In this document: piece by piece, positions 17,868-25,772 of the stretch | How positions within the stretch are numbered: position 1 is the first letter of the stretch | How the letters are laid out: each line of letters starts with the position of its first letter | DNA from: Bacillota bacterium | GTDB taxonomy: Bacteria; Bacillota; Clostridia; Acetivibrionales; DSM-1351 | Reading direction: 5' to 3' | Assembly: GCA_023398105.1 (NCBI GenBank) | Contig: JAEWST010000118.1 | Span: forward strand, 25,779 to 89,778 | Length of the DNA: 64,000 nt | The notes under the pieces: generated by a model | Seen by the model: only the letters and a program-made list of their open reading frames with translations | Database searches by the model: none | What the model was told of the DNA's origin: nothing | Position numbers and translations under genes: made by a program

Positions 17868-19079
17868 TTGGAGAATGAGAATGTAAATGAAAATGCAAAT
17901 GTAAATGAGGAAGCAATTGAAAATTCAATTGCAGACACAAGTACAAATGCAAAAGAGAGTGCTATTGCAGATACCAATGCAAAAGGAACTGTTAAATCAA
18001 AAGGAAAGAAAAAATCAAAGGGTTTGATTATTGGAGTTTCTGCTGCTCTAGTAATAATAGCAGTTGCTGTAGTATTATTTATTTTTAAGCCATGGTCAGC
18101 AGGATATGTAGCTACAGTGGACAAACAAAAAATAACAGAGCAAGAATACACAGTAATTTCAAAAGTTAATATGCAACAGTTTTTAGCAAGTGCAGGAGTT
18201 GATGCCAATACTACAGTTGAAAGTTACGACTGGAATCAGCAAAAGAATGGACAAGCAATTAAAGAGCAGATACAAAAGGATACATTAGACCAGCTACAGG
18301 AAAATAAAATTATGCTTATAAAGGCTGAAGAAGCTGGCGTTAAGCTTTCAAAAGAGGATTTAGCTAATATTGATACTACTATTACTTCACAGTATGGAAG
18401 TGAAGAGGCTGCTAAGGGTTCGATTGAGAGTACTTATGGTGTAACAATAGAGGAATTCAAGGAATTTTATAAAGGTCTTGTTTTACAACAGAATTATTTT
18501 AGTTCAGAGCAAGCAAATAGTAAGTTGGCTGTTACAGATGAGGAAGTAAAGAAGTATTATGATGATAACCAAGACTTATTTGAACAGGCTACTATATCAC
18601 ATATAGTGCTTTCTACAATTGATAGTAATGGTGCACCTCTTAGTGAAGGAAAAAAGAGTGAGTTAAAGAAACAAGCAGACAATATAGTAACACAAATCAA
18701 AGCTGGTAAGGATATGAAGACTTTGGCAACAGAAAACAAATCAAGCACAACTGCTGAAAATGTTGAGATGACTTTCTTAAATGGAGAATTAAGCTCACAG
18801 TATGCTGTGTTAGCTGACCTTGAGAAATGGACTTTTTCAAATGATGTAGGAACGATTGGCATTGTTGAAGCTTCTTATGGTTTTGATATAGTAAGAGTAG
18901 AAAAGCGTGGAGTAAAAGATTTCGCTGAAGTTCAGGAACAGATAAAGTCAACACTTAAGTATACAAAATTTTCTGAAGACTTCAACAAAAAGTTAGAAGG
19001 TTGGAAGAAAGATAAGCAATTTGAAATATTAAAAAATGATAAAGTTTTAGATAAGTTAAATTTAGAGATTTACGGATAA
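17868..19079 (+). CDS. Membrane-anchored PrsA/SurA-like peptidyl-prolyl isomerase
   Basis: 403-residue foldase-type protein. The N-terminus is Asn/Glu-rich, low-complexity and cytoplasmic (residues 1-50). A single membrane segment follows (about 52-73) and then an extracellular part: a SurA-N-like helical region (about 80-220) and a parvulin-type rotamase region starting near ATISHIVLSTID (about 240). It probably helps exported proteins fold. It starts at TTG nine bases after GGGGAG. It occupies the position between mfd and spoVT. Unlike classical PrsA it has no lipobox. Confidence 0.85.
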   Translation: MENENVNENANVNEEAIENSIADTSTNAKESAIADTNAKGTVKSKGKKKSKGLIIGVSAALVIIAVAVVLFIFKPWSAGYVATVDKQKITEQEYTVISKVNMQQFLASAGVDANTTVESYDWNQQKNGQAIKEQIQKDTLDQLQENKIMLIKAEEAGVKLSKEDLANIDTTITSQYGSEEAAKGSIESTYGVTIEEFKEFYKGLVLQQNYFSSEQANSKLAVTDEEVKKYYDDNQDLFEQATISHIVLSTIDSNGAPLSEGKKSELKKQADNIVTQIKAGKDMKTLATENKSSTTAENVEMTFLNGELSSQYAVLADLEKWTFSNDVGTIGIVEASYGFDIVRVEKRGVKDFAEVQEQIKSTLKYTKFSEDFNKKLEGWKKDKQFEILKNDKVLDKLNLEIYG

Positions 19080-19099
19080 TATAATATATTTTAGTAAAA

Positions 19100-19131
19100 A
19101 GGAGAATCGCACATGTGGTTCTCTTTTTTTT
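19100..19131 (+). terminator. Intrinsic terminator after the foldase gene
   Basis: GAGAATCGCACATGTGGTTCTC hairpin of about ten bp, including a G-T pair, followed by eight T residues. Confidence 0.85.
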
Positions 19132-19236
19132 GTGCGTAAAAATGGAGTGCATCAATTGAGTTACCAATTATGTATAAAAAATCATCAACTTAACAATACT
19201 AAGACTAAAATAACCTATTAAGGAGGTAATACTAAA

Positions 19237-19791
19237 TTGAAAGCAACTGGAATAGTTAGACGAATAGACGATTTGGGAAGAATTGTAATACCAAAAGAAA
19301 TACGAAGAACCTTAAGAATTAGGGAAGGCGATCCACTAGAGATATTTACCGACAAGGAAGGAGAGGTTATTTTAAAGAAGTATTCTCCTATTGGAGAACT
19401 CAGCGATTTTGCTACACAATATGCAGAATCCTTGCATAAAACAAGCGGACACATTACCTGTATAACTGATAGAGATTCTATAATTGCAGTATCGGGTGCA
19501 TCAAAAAAGGAATTCCTTGAGAAACAATTAAGCAGTGAAGTAGAAAAGACCATAGAGGATAAAACTACTTTACTTATAAAATCTCCTGAGGAAAAAGCTA
19601 TTTTGATATTGGCAGATGAAAATGGGGAGAGAAAGTATACAGCACAAGTAGTTTCTCCTATAATATCTGAAGGTGATCCAATAGGTTCAGTTATATTGCT
19701 TGCTACTGATGCTAATTCAAGAATGGGTGAGATTGAAGTTAAGCTTGCTCAATCAGCGGCAAGCTTTTTAGGTAAACAAATGGAACAATAA
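19237..19791 (+). CDS. spoVT: Stage V sporulation regulator SpoVT
   Basis: Forespore transcription regulator, active with sigma-G. The N-terminal AbrB-like swapped-hairpin DNA-binding domain is textbook (MKATGIVRRIDDLGRIVIPK at residues 1-20, then RRTLRIREGDPLEIF), and the rest (about 55-180) is the GAF-like domain. The 184-residue length is as expected. It starts at TTG with a strong AAGGAGGT site. It lies between the foldase and the ssb paralog; spoVB, which follows in B. subtilis, is missing. Confidence 0.96.
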   Translation: MKATGIVRRIDDLGRIVIPKEIRRTLRIREGDPLEIFTDKEGEVILKKYSPIGELSDFATQYAESLHKTSGHITCITDRDSIIAVSGASKKEFLEKQLSSEVEKTIEDKTTLLIKSPEEKAILILADENGERKYTAQVVSPIISEGDPIGSVILLATDANSRMGEIEVKLAQSAASFLGKQMEQ

Positions 19792-19865
19792 TGAAAATAT
19801 ACTGTTGAGTGAATAGGTTATTATAATTAATAAAAGAGTTAAGAAATTAATATAGCATTTAACTT

Positions 19866-19900
19866 AAGGAGAGGATTGAAGCATTAGGTCTTCTCCTTTT
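19866..19900 (+). terminator. Intrinsic terminator after spoVT
   Basis: AAGGAGA paired with TCTCCTT across a GGATTGAAGCATTAGGTC loop region, ending in TTTT. Confidence 0.7.
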
Positions 19901-19914
19901 ATAATATTTAAATG

Positions 19915-19943
19915 TTGACATTTAATACCAAACATTATATAAT
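19915..19943 (+). promoter_or_regulatory. Consensus sigma-A promoter with no obvious gene
   Basis: TTGACA at 19915-19920, exactly 17 bases, TATAAT at 19938-19943. The next gene, ssb, starts 500 bases downstream, and the interval is T-rich with no ORF. One hairpin (CCACAACTTTTGTGG, about 20119) could end a short transcript. It may give ssb a long leader or make a small RNA. Apart from this I see nothing in 19901-20441. Confidence 0.6.
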
Positions 19944-20441
19944 CATTTTATAAATCTTAGGAAAAATGCCTTAGATACAATTCTTAGATGTTTTCAGGTT
20001 TATCTTTATATTTATTCTATATTTCAAATTTGTTTTTTAATTACTTTTTTCTCTATTTCAAATTTATATTTTTCACTAAGATGTAATAAGTATTTGTCTG
20101 TAATTTCAAAAAAATCACCACAACTTTTGTGGCTTTCTCAAACACTTCATTTTATAGCAACTCCCAAAAGGTATTTATGCATTTCTATTATATGCTCTAT
20201 CTAATGATAATGGACTATGCGATGCATGGACAGGTATTAAGCTTATTGATGTTCTCTTTCAAAATTAGCAAGTATGAGTTTGATTAAATATATCATTAAT
20301 TTCAATTTTTCATAGGTTACATATGCTTTTCAAATCAAACTAATAAATACTCTAGGAAATTATTTTGAGAATTTACAAGTTTTTTGAAAGCAGTAATAAT
20401 ATAATAATAAGCTCTTAAAGTTAGAGCAAAGGAGAATAATT

Positions 20442-20888
20442 ATGAATAATGTAAGTCTTGTTGGTAGGTTAACAAAGGATGTTGATTTGCGCTACACATC
20501 AAAAAATTCTAAAGCTGTAGGTTCCTTTGTATTGGCAGTGGACAGAGATGTTAAAAAAGCATCTGAAAATAAGAAAACAGATTTTATTCCCATTGTGATT
20601 TGGGGTAGAACAGCTGAGTTTTCAAGTAAATATTTCGCAAAGGGGCATAGAATAGCGTTACAGGGAAGCATCCATACAAGAATGTGGGAAGATGATGAAA
20701 AAAATAAACATTATGTCACAGAGGTGGTTGCTGACAGGGTCTTTTTTGCAGATTCAAAGCATAAGGGAATGGATACAAACGATTTACAAGATGTTTCAAA
20801 TGAAGATGCTATTGAAGCTTCAAGTGAAAATTCAGATGATGAATTATTTGAAGTGATAACAGATGACGAAGCAGAGAATGTAATCTGA
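20442..20888 (+). CDS. ssb: Single-stranded DNA-binding protein paralog
   Basis: 148-residue SSB with one OB-fold (about residues 1-105): MNNVSLVGRLTKDVDLRYTS at the start, FIPIVIWGRTAEFSSKYFAKG and the RMWEDDEKNKHYVTEVVAD strand. The tail is acidic but ends DDEAENVI instead of the DDDIPF-type tip that recruits partner proteins. This suggests an accessory SSB rather than the replicative one. AAAGGAG lies before the ATG. It is not part of this block in B. subtilis. Confidence 0.88.
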   Translation: MNNVSLVGRLTKDVDLRYTSKNSKAVGSFVLAVDRDVKKASENKKTDFIPIVIWGRTAEFSSKYFAKGHRIALQGSIHTRMWEDDEKNKHYVTEVVADRVFFADSKHKGMDTNDLQDVSNEDAIEASSENSDDELFEVITDDEAENVI

Positions 20889-21622
20889 TAGGATAAATGG
20901 TGAAGGCAATTACCATTAAAAGCCTTTGAAAGGATATACGCAAAAAAACCATATGCTAACATTATGAGATTTCAAGTTTTAAATTTGCTTTCTGATTTCA
21001 TAAAGCTATTCCAATAGTAAATGACTTTACTTCCACAAATAATTGCGAAAAATAATAACGGTTTAGCTTATGAATTTATGCTATTGTAAAAACTCAGCAC
21101 CTGTCTTAAATTTTTACCGAAAGATACTTCTTGTAGCTTTTTCGGCATAGCTTTATAAGCTTTACCAGTTTTACCGATATTTCAGCACTTTCTTCTAACT
21201 AAGCTTTGCAATAAATGTACTGTAATATTATTTTAAATGAATTTTTTATCCGTTCAGAGAACCCTATCTAATGGCTTGTGTAATACATACCATTCAATAT
21301 TTTGTTTCAACATGTAATTAAAACAGTATTGCCACCTCAATAAGATAATCTTAAAATATCACTAGTGTGATTTATATAGCTTTATACCAATGCTTTACGC
21401 TGGTAAGGTTACTGTATATACTTTCCTTATGAATAAAAAATATAGTATAATAAAAATACTAATTTAAAGCTGTTTAAATTGTATATTTACAAGGTTTAGT
21501 ATATCTAGTATATTCAAGTTAATTTTGCTTTTAAGTTGATTTTAAGCACAGATAAGATCAACTGCAAATTGACTTTTATTATGACAATAATTTTTATGTC
21601 AAGAATGAGGAGAAACAAAGAA
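20889..21622 (+). other. ssb-mazG intergenic region, no gene seen
   Basis: About 730 AT-rich bases without a convincing ORF. TTTTTATCCGTTCAGAGAACCCTATCT-like sequence at 21245-21271 recurs in diverged form at 7259-7286, so part of this is probably another dispersed repeat. Confidence 0.4.
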
Positions 21623-22417
21623 ATGGATAACGGCAAACTGGATAGATTGATAAATATTATGGAAATTCTCAGGAGTAAGGAAGGTTGCCCTTGGGATATA
21701 GAACAGACTCATCAGAGCCTAAAAAAGTATCTTATTGAAGAAACCTATGAGTATTTGGAGGTTGTTGACCTAGAAGATAAAAAGAGGATGTGTGAAGAAC
21801 TGGGGGATGTTTTACTGCAGGTTGTGTTTCATGCTCAGATAGCAAGAGAAAATGGAGATTTCAGTATAGAGGATATAATAAATGGGGTTTGTGACAAGAT
21901 GATCCATCGACATCCCCATGTTTTTGGAAATGTCAGTGCTGAAACATCCAGTGAAGTTTTGAAGAATTGGGAGGAAATTAAGAAAAAGGAGAAGGGAAGT
22001 ATCAATCAGACTTCTGTGCTACAGGATGTACCAGCAAATCTACCTGCTCTTATGAGAAGTTTTAAAGTACAGCAGAAGGCAGCTCAGGTAGGTTTTGATT
22101 GGGACAATACAGATGATGTTTTTGCTAAAATAAGAGAAGAGATAAATGAGCTTGAAGCCGAGTATAAGAAGTCAGATAAAGCTGGTATTGAGGATGAGTT
22201 AGGGGATGTATTGTTTTCAATTGTTAATCTATCAAGATTTTTAAAGGTTCATCCTGAACTCTCTTTGTCTCAGTCCACCAACAAATTTATTAGAAGATTT
22301 GAAGTTGTTGAGAAAAGAGCTTTAGATATTGGTAAAAAAATTAATGAAATGACACTTTCCGAGATGAATGTGCTTTGGGAAGAGGCAAAAATGCATAAAT
22401 ATGATAAAAATGGTTAG
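21623..22417 (+). CDS. mazG: Nucleoside triphosphate pyrophosphohydrolase MazG
   Basis: Hydrolyses (d)NTPs to monophosphate and pyrophosphate, cleaning the nucleotide pool. The 264-residue protein has two MazG domains. The first carries KEGCPWDIEQTHQSLKKYLI, EETYEYLE and EELGDVLLQVVFHAQIA; the second carries EEINELEAE and EDELGDVLFSIVNL. These are the paired EExxE/ExxD metal sites. The frame extends upstream to 21536, but GAGGAGA with the ATG at 21623 fits best. B. subtilis YabN at this position is a fusion with a methylase-like domain; only the MazG part is present here. Confidence 0.92.
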   Translation: MDNGKLDRLINIMEILRSKEGCPWDIEQTHQSLKKYLIEETYEYLEVVDLEDKKRMCEELGDVLLQVVFHAQIARENGDFSIEDIINGVCDKMIHRHPHVFGNVSAETSSEVLKNWEEIKKKEKGSINQTSVLQDVPANLPALMRSFKVQQKAAQVGFDWDNTDDVFAKIREEINELEAEYKKSDKAGIEDELGDVLFSIVNLSRFLKVHPELSLSQSTNKFIRRFEVVEKRALDIGKKINEMTLSEMNVLWEEAKMHKYDKNG

Positions 22418-22454
22418 AATCATACTATAATATACCTTATGGGAGGAATTGTTA

Positions 22455-22730
22455 ATGAATAAGTCAGAATTAGTAGACAGTATAGCTGAAAAATCAGGAT
22501 TGACCAAAAAGGACTCTGAGAAAGCATTAAGTGCATTAATTGAAAGTGTTGAAGAAGCATTAGCGAATAATGATAAGGTTCAGTTAATAGGCTTTGGATC
22601 ATTTGAGGTTAAGCAAAGAGCAGCAAGAAAGGGGCGAAATCCTCAGACAATGGAGGAAATTGATATTCCAGAGAGTAAAGTTCCTACATTTAAAGCAGGT
22701 AAAGACCTAAAAGAAAAGGTTAACCAATAG
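22455..22730 (+). CDS. hup: DNA-binding protein HU
   Basis: 91-residue histone-like HU that bends and compacts DNA. It shows MNKSELVDSIAEKSGLTKKD, IGFGSFEV, the DNA-arm region RAARKGRNPQT and the C-terminal VPTFKAGKDLKEKV. The ATG at 22455 has GGGAGGA eight bases upstream; a TTG two codons earlier is less well placed. It is 37 bases after mazG, matching the B. subtilis order yabN-hup-yabO. Confidence 0.97.
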   Translation: MNKSELVDSIAEKSGLTKKDSEKALSALIESVEEALANNDKVQLIGFGSFEVKQRAARKGRNPQTMEEIDIPESKVPTFKAGKDLKEKVNQ

Positions 22731-22891
22731 GAAGATATCAATTTTACTAAAATATTTGACCAGATTTATTTGTATAGCCACAAAAACCTCCAAATTTCTT
22801 TAAAAGTGAGGATATGTGCTATTAGTTGCAATTTAGAATGTGGGGATAATGGAGATTATTTTATCTGCCGAAAGCTGGCGTGGAGGTTAAA

Positions 22892-23131
22892 ATGAGAATA
22901 GACAAGTATTTAAAGGTTAGTAGGATTATCAAAAGAAGAACAGTTGCTAATGAAGTTTGTGAGCAAGGCAGAGTTAAAATCAATGATAAAACTGCTAAGC
23001 CTGGTTCTGAGGTTAAGCTTGGAGATGTAATTGAAATTCAATTTGGAAATAATACAACGACAATTGAAATAACTAGGGTCACAGAACATGTAAAAAAGGA
23101 TGATGCAAAGGAGATGTACATTATAAAGTAA
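22892..23131 (+). CDS. rqcP: S4-domain ribosome quality control protein RqcP (YabO)
   Basis: 79-residue, almost pure S4 RNA-binding domain: MRIDKYLKVSRIIKRRTVA, then the QGRVKINDKTAKPGSEVKLGD core. The B. subtilis counterpart, RqcP/YabO, works with RqcH on stalled 50S subunits during C-terminal tailing of nascent chains. The ATG at 22892 follows GTGGAGG; a GTG four codons earlier overlaps that site. It sits between hup and yabP, as in B. subtilis. Confidence 0.93.
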   Translation: MRIDKYLKVSRIIKRRTVANEVCEQGRVKINDKTAKPGSEVKLGDVIEIQFGNNTTTIEITRVTEHVKKDDAKEMYIIK

Positions 23132-23174
23132 CACACTATCTCTTACAGATAAAAATAAATAAGTAATTATTATA

Positions 23175-23210
23175 GAAGAGCAAAACGCTATGCGTATTTG
23201 TTCTTTTTTT
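23175..23210 (+). terminator. Intrinsic terminator after rqcP
   Basis: Hairpin with arms GAGCAAAACGC and GCGTATTTGTTC around a three-base loop, followed by seven T residues. It separates rqcP from yabP, so yabP-yabQ probably have their own promoter. Confidence 0.8.
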
Positions 23211-23252
23211 ATTTGTACATGCATATGTATAAGATAAAGGAGGGATTCATTA

Positions 23253-23537
23253 ATGGAGGAAAAGAAAATAGTTAAACCGAAAAATCAAACTTTACTGCTT
23301 GAAAACAGAGAAAGACTGAGTGTTACTGGTGTTGTTGATGTTGAAAGCTTTAATGATCAGATGATAGTTGCTATAACGGATTTAGGAATATTAATCATAC
23401 GTGGTGCGGAACTTCACATAAATAAACTTTGTCTTGAGAGCAATGAACTTATTATTGAAGGTGATATATATTCACTAGAATATAGTGATGGTGAAATTGG
23501 TAAATCAAGGTCTTTCTTTGGAAAAATGTTTAAGTAG
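23253..23537 (+). CDS. yabP: Sporulation protein YabP
   Basis: 94-residue YabP, a small protein needed for efficient sporulation in B. subtilis, where it is expressed in the mother cell. The family core is clear: NRERLSVTGVVDVESFNDQ, then ITDLGILIIRGAELHI and IEGDIYSLEYSD. AGGAGGG lies 12 bases before the ATG. It begins a yabP-yabQ pair, as in B. subtilis. Confidence 0.93.
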   Translation: MEEKKIVKPKNQTLLLENRERLSVTGVVDVESFNDQMIVAITDLGILIIRGAELHINKLCLESNELIIEGDIYSLEYSDGEIGKSRSFFGKMFK

Positions 23538-23576
23538 CTTCAGGCGATAATTATTAAACAGTAAAGGCTTGTGGTA

Positions 23577-24218
23577 ATGCAAATGATACTTATTGTGGAT
23601 CAGGTATACATATTCATGTATGCAATTATTGGCGGTGCCATTGCGGCTTTATTTTATGATTTTTTAAGAATTAAAAGGAGAGCAATAAAAACAAATACTA
23701 TAATAGTAAGTTTAGAAGATGTCATTTACTGGCTTGCAGCTGCAGTATTTTTATTTGTTACGGTATATAAAAGTAATAGCGGTGAAATGCGTGGATATAT
23801 AGTTATAGGAAATATAATTGGAGTATTCCTATATGAGTCCTTATTTAGCAACATAATTATTGCTTCCTCTGTAATGATCATTAATATAATAAAAAGAATA
23901 ATATTATTAATATTTAAGGTGATAAGCTATCCTTTTATAATACTATATAAGGTTGTAAAATTAATATTTAAATTACTATATAGAGTGTCTAGATTTATTT
24001 TTAAACCATTATTTATACTAGTAAGAATTATCAAAAAAAAACTACATGCTATATTGGAAAAAACAATTTCTTTTATTTCCAAGCAAGCTTTAAAAATTAC
24101 TAAACTATTTTTTGATAAAATAAAAGGTTTCAGCACCAAAGCGGGTAATTTGACTGATAAAAAGTTAAAGCAGATAGCTTTATTAAAAAAAATAAAAAAA
24201 GATCAAAAAAATAATTAA
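23577..24218 (+). CDS. yabQ: Spore cortex biosynthesis protein YabQ
   Basis: Membrane protein needed for spore cortex formation and localised to the engulfing membrane in B. subtilis. The 213-residue product has at least three hydrophobic segments in its first half (IFMYAIIGGAIAALFYDFLRI at the front is typical) and a long, very basic C-terminal half rich in Lys, Ile and Phe. The start at the ATG at 23577 is nine bases after AAAGG; a GTG two codons earlier is possible. It follows yabP by 39 bases. Confidence 0.9.
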   Translation: MQMILIVDQVYIFMYAIIGGAIAALFYDFLRIKRRAIKTNTIIVSLEDVIYWLAAAVFLFVTVYKSNSGEMRGYIVIGNIIGVFLYESLFSNIIIASSVMIINIIKRIILLIFKVISYPFIILYKVVKLIFKLLYRVSRFIFKPLFILVRIIKKKLHAILEKTISFISKQALKITKLFFDKIKGFSTKAGNLTDKKLKQIALLKKIKKDQKNN

Positions 24219-24308
24219 TATTGCAGGAGTTTTTACCGACATATAGAATATAGAAAATGTTGAAGTGCGAATTTTTATTTACAAAAGATATTGATGAGAG
24301 GGATAATA

Positions 24309-24587
24309 ATGAAAAAACAAAAGAAGTTAAAATTGATGACATATTTGGTCATTGCTTCAGTTTGTTATTTTGGCTACACGTTATATACACTTCAAATCAG
24401 TATTGACGAGAAAGAACTTAGAAATCAAGAACTGCAAAAAAGCATTAATAGTGAGACAATCAAAAATCAGCAGCTTTTGAAGCAGAAATCAATAATTAAT
24501 ACTGATGAGTTTTATGAGCAAATGGCTAGAGAAAAATTAGGCTATATTAAGGATAATGAAAAAATATATATTGATACTAATAAATAA
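24309..24587 (+). CDS. divIC: Septum formation initiator DivIC/FtsB-family protein
   Basis: 92-residue bitopic membrane protein of the divisome. A membrane segment (about residues 10-28) is followed by a coiled coil (about 33-68, rich in Glu/Gln/Lys) and the family ending MAREKLGYIKDNEKIYI. The start is the ATG at 24309, six bases after GAGGGA; the frame is open 18 bases further upstream. Conserved position after yabQ. Confidence 0.92.
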   Translation: MKKQKKLKLMTYLVIASVCYFGYTLYTLQISIDEKELRNQELQKSINSETIKNQQLLKQKSIINTDEFYEQMAREKLGYIKDNEKIYIDTNK

Positions 24588-24682
24588 CTATAGCTTGACG
24601 CAAATCAGATATTAGCACAATAGATTTTATTAAGTGCTTTTACGTGTTAAGCATGGTTTAACTAGGGAGGATTTCTTATTTT

Positions 24683-25114
24683 ATGCCGCTTGAAGTAGGT
24701 ACTATAGTTGAGGGTAAGGTTTCTGGTATTACTACATTTGGTGCATTTGTTCAATTGCCGGAAGGAAGAACAGGATTAGTTCATATTTCTGAAGTTGCTC
24801 AGGAGTATGTAAAGGACATCAGTGCTCATCTTAAAGAAAACCAGATAGTAAAGGTTAAGGTCGTCTCAATTGATTCTAATGGTAAAGTGAGCCTTTCTAT
24901 TAAAAAAGCTTGCGAGCAAAAACAAGCTACAGTATCTGTTAAGCCTCCAATGGAGGTTGAATGGAATAGTAGCAAAAGTGTTGCTGGAAACACTTCATTT
25001 GAGGATCGTTTGGCGAAATTCATGAAGGATAGCGATGAAAGGCTACATGACTTGAAGAAAAATGTTGATTCGAAACGTGGAGGCGGCGGATACAAAAAAT
25101 CAGCCCAGTATTAA
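24683..25114 (+). CDS. yabR: S1-domain RNA-binding protein YabR
   Basis: 143 residues. The first 75 are an S1 RNA-binding domain (VGTIVEGKVSGITTFGAFVQ, GRTGLVHISEVAQEYV, VKVVSIDSNGKVSLSIK). The rest is a charged linker ending in a Gly/Lys-rich tail (GGGGYKKSAQY). Homologs occur in polynucleotide phosphorylase and ribosomal S1; the specific role of YabR is not settled. It is the last gene of the block shared with B. subtilis before the accessory region. Confidence 0.92.
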   Translation: MPLEVGTIVEGKVSGITTFGAFVQLPEGRTGLVHISEVAQEYVKDISAHLKENQIVKVKVVSIDSNGKVSLSIKKACEQKQATVSVKPPMEVEWNSSKSVAGNTSFEDRLAKFMKDSDERLHDLKKNVDSKRGGGGYKKSAQY

Positions 25115-25336
25115 TTAGTGTTGATGAAATATTTAGCTGCAGAATAGTCCTTTCAATTTGTTGTGTCCAATTATCTTTTGCACATAACTATAATAGGCAC
25201 TTGTAATGGTCTATTCCTTTATGTTTGTATAGTGCTTATTGTCTTGTTTAATAAAATATAGATGAAGAATTAAGGGAATCTTATAATTTAGTTTAAATAA
25301 AGGTATAAATAAATTTTAGAAATTTTAAATTAGGTG

Positions 25337-25366
25337 TTGACACTTTAGTGCTTATAGTATTATAAT
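25337..25366 (+). promoter_or_regulatory. Sigma-A promoter of tRNA-Leu
   Basis: TTGACA at 25337-25342, 18-base spacer, TATAAT at 25361-25366, about 35 bases before the tRNA. Confidence 0.75.
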
Positions 25367-25400
25367 AATCTAGTCGCAGATGATTAGCGACGATAGGCAA

Positions 25401-25489
25401 GCCGAAGTGGCGGAACTGGCAGACGCACAGGACTTAAAATCCTGCGGAGTTAACCCTCCGTACCGGTTCGATTCCGGTCTTCGGCACCA
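25401..25489 (+). tRNA. tRNA-Leu (TAA)
   Basis: 89 bases with encoded CCA. Acceptor stem GCCGAAG pairs with CTTCGGC. The anticodon loop CTTAAAA gives TAA. There is a long variable arm (CGGAGTTAACCCTCCG region) typical of class II tRNAs, and the T-loop GGTTCGATTCC is intact. Confidence 0.97.
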
Positions 25490-25540
25490 AATAAAGGATT
25501 AAGATTACTATTATAGAATCTTAGTCCTTTATTTATTTTA
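25490..25540 (+). terminator. Terminator after tRNA-Leu
   Basis: AATAAAGGATTAAGATT pairs with AATCTTAGTCCTTTATT around a short loop, followed by TTATTTT. Confidence 0.75.
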
Positions 25541-25572
25541 ATCAAATTATTATTTATCTGTTTAAATTCTGT

Positions 25573-25735
25573 TCACGTATAGGAAGTTATATATTTTAAA
25601 CATGGTTAAAGACGTTGATATAACTTCATTTGAACTAGGACACCAAGAATTTACAGACATAAAAATTCTTATACGTGGGGATTGAAAAGGGGATTTACCT
25701 TTCCGATTTAAGGAGGGTGCGAAGCAAATTTCTTG
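25573..25735 (+). promoter_or_regulatory. Structured leader upstream of patB, class unknown
   Basis: CACGTATA at 25574-25581 pairs with TATACGTG at 25670-25677. It encloses two hairpins: GAAGTTATAT/ATATAACTTC (25583-25592 with 25618-25627) and AAGAATTT/AAATTCTT. Together they can form a three-way junction. AAAGG/CCTTT forms another small stem before an AAGGAGGGTGCG sequence. The nested arms suggest a folded RNA controlling patB. I could not match it to a known riboswitch or T-box. A 27-codon ORF inside is probably incidental. Confidence 0.4.
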
Positions 25736-25772
25736 ATACTGCCTATTTCAATTATTAATAAGGAGAGCAAAT

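Noticed and set aside
17375..18208. 277-codon minus-strand ORF across mfd and the foldase gene
   Set aside because: Shadow of two real genes; antisense of repetitive Asn/Glu codons.
25603..25686. 27-codon ORF in the patB leader
   Set aside because: The frame runs through the stem arms of the structured leader, and the upstream AGGAAG is too far from the ATG.
25714..25728. Group II intron 5' end (GTGCG)
   Set aside because: Only the five-base start fits; no domain V-like hairpin or reverse transcriptase is visible.
25573..25735. S-box, T-box or purine riboswitch in the patB leader
   Set aside because: None of the conserved core sequences of these classes is present; kept only as an unassigned fold.
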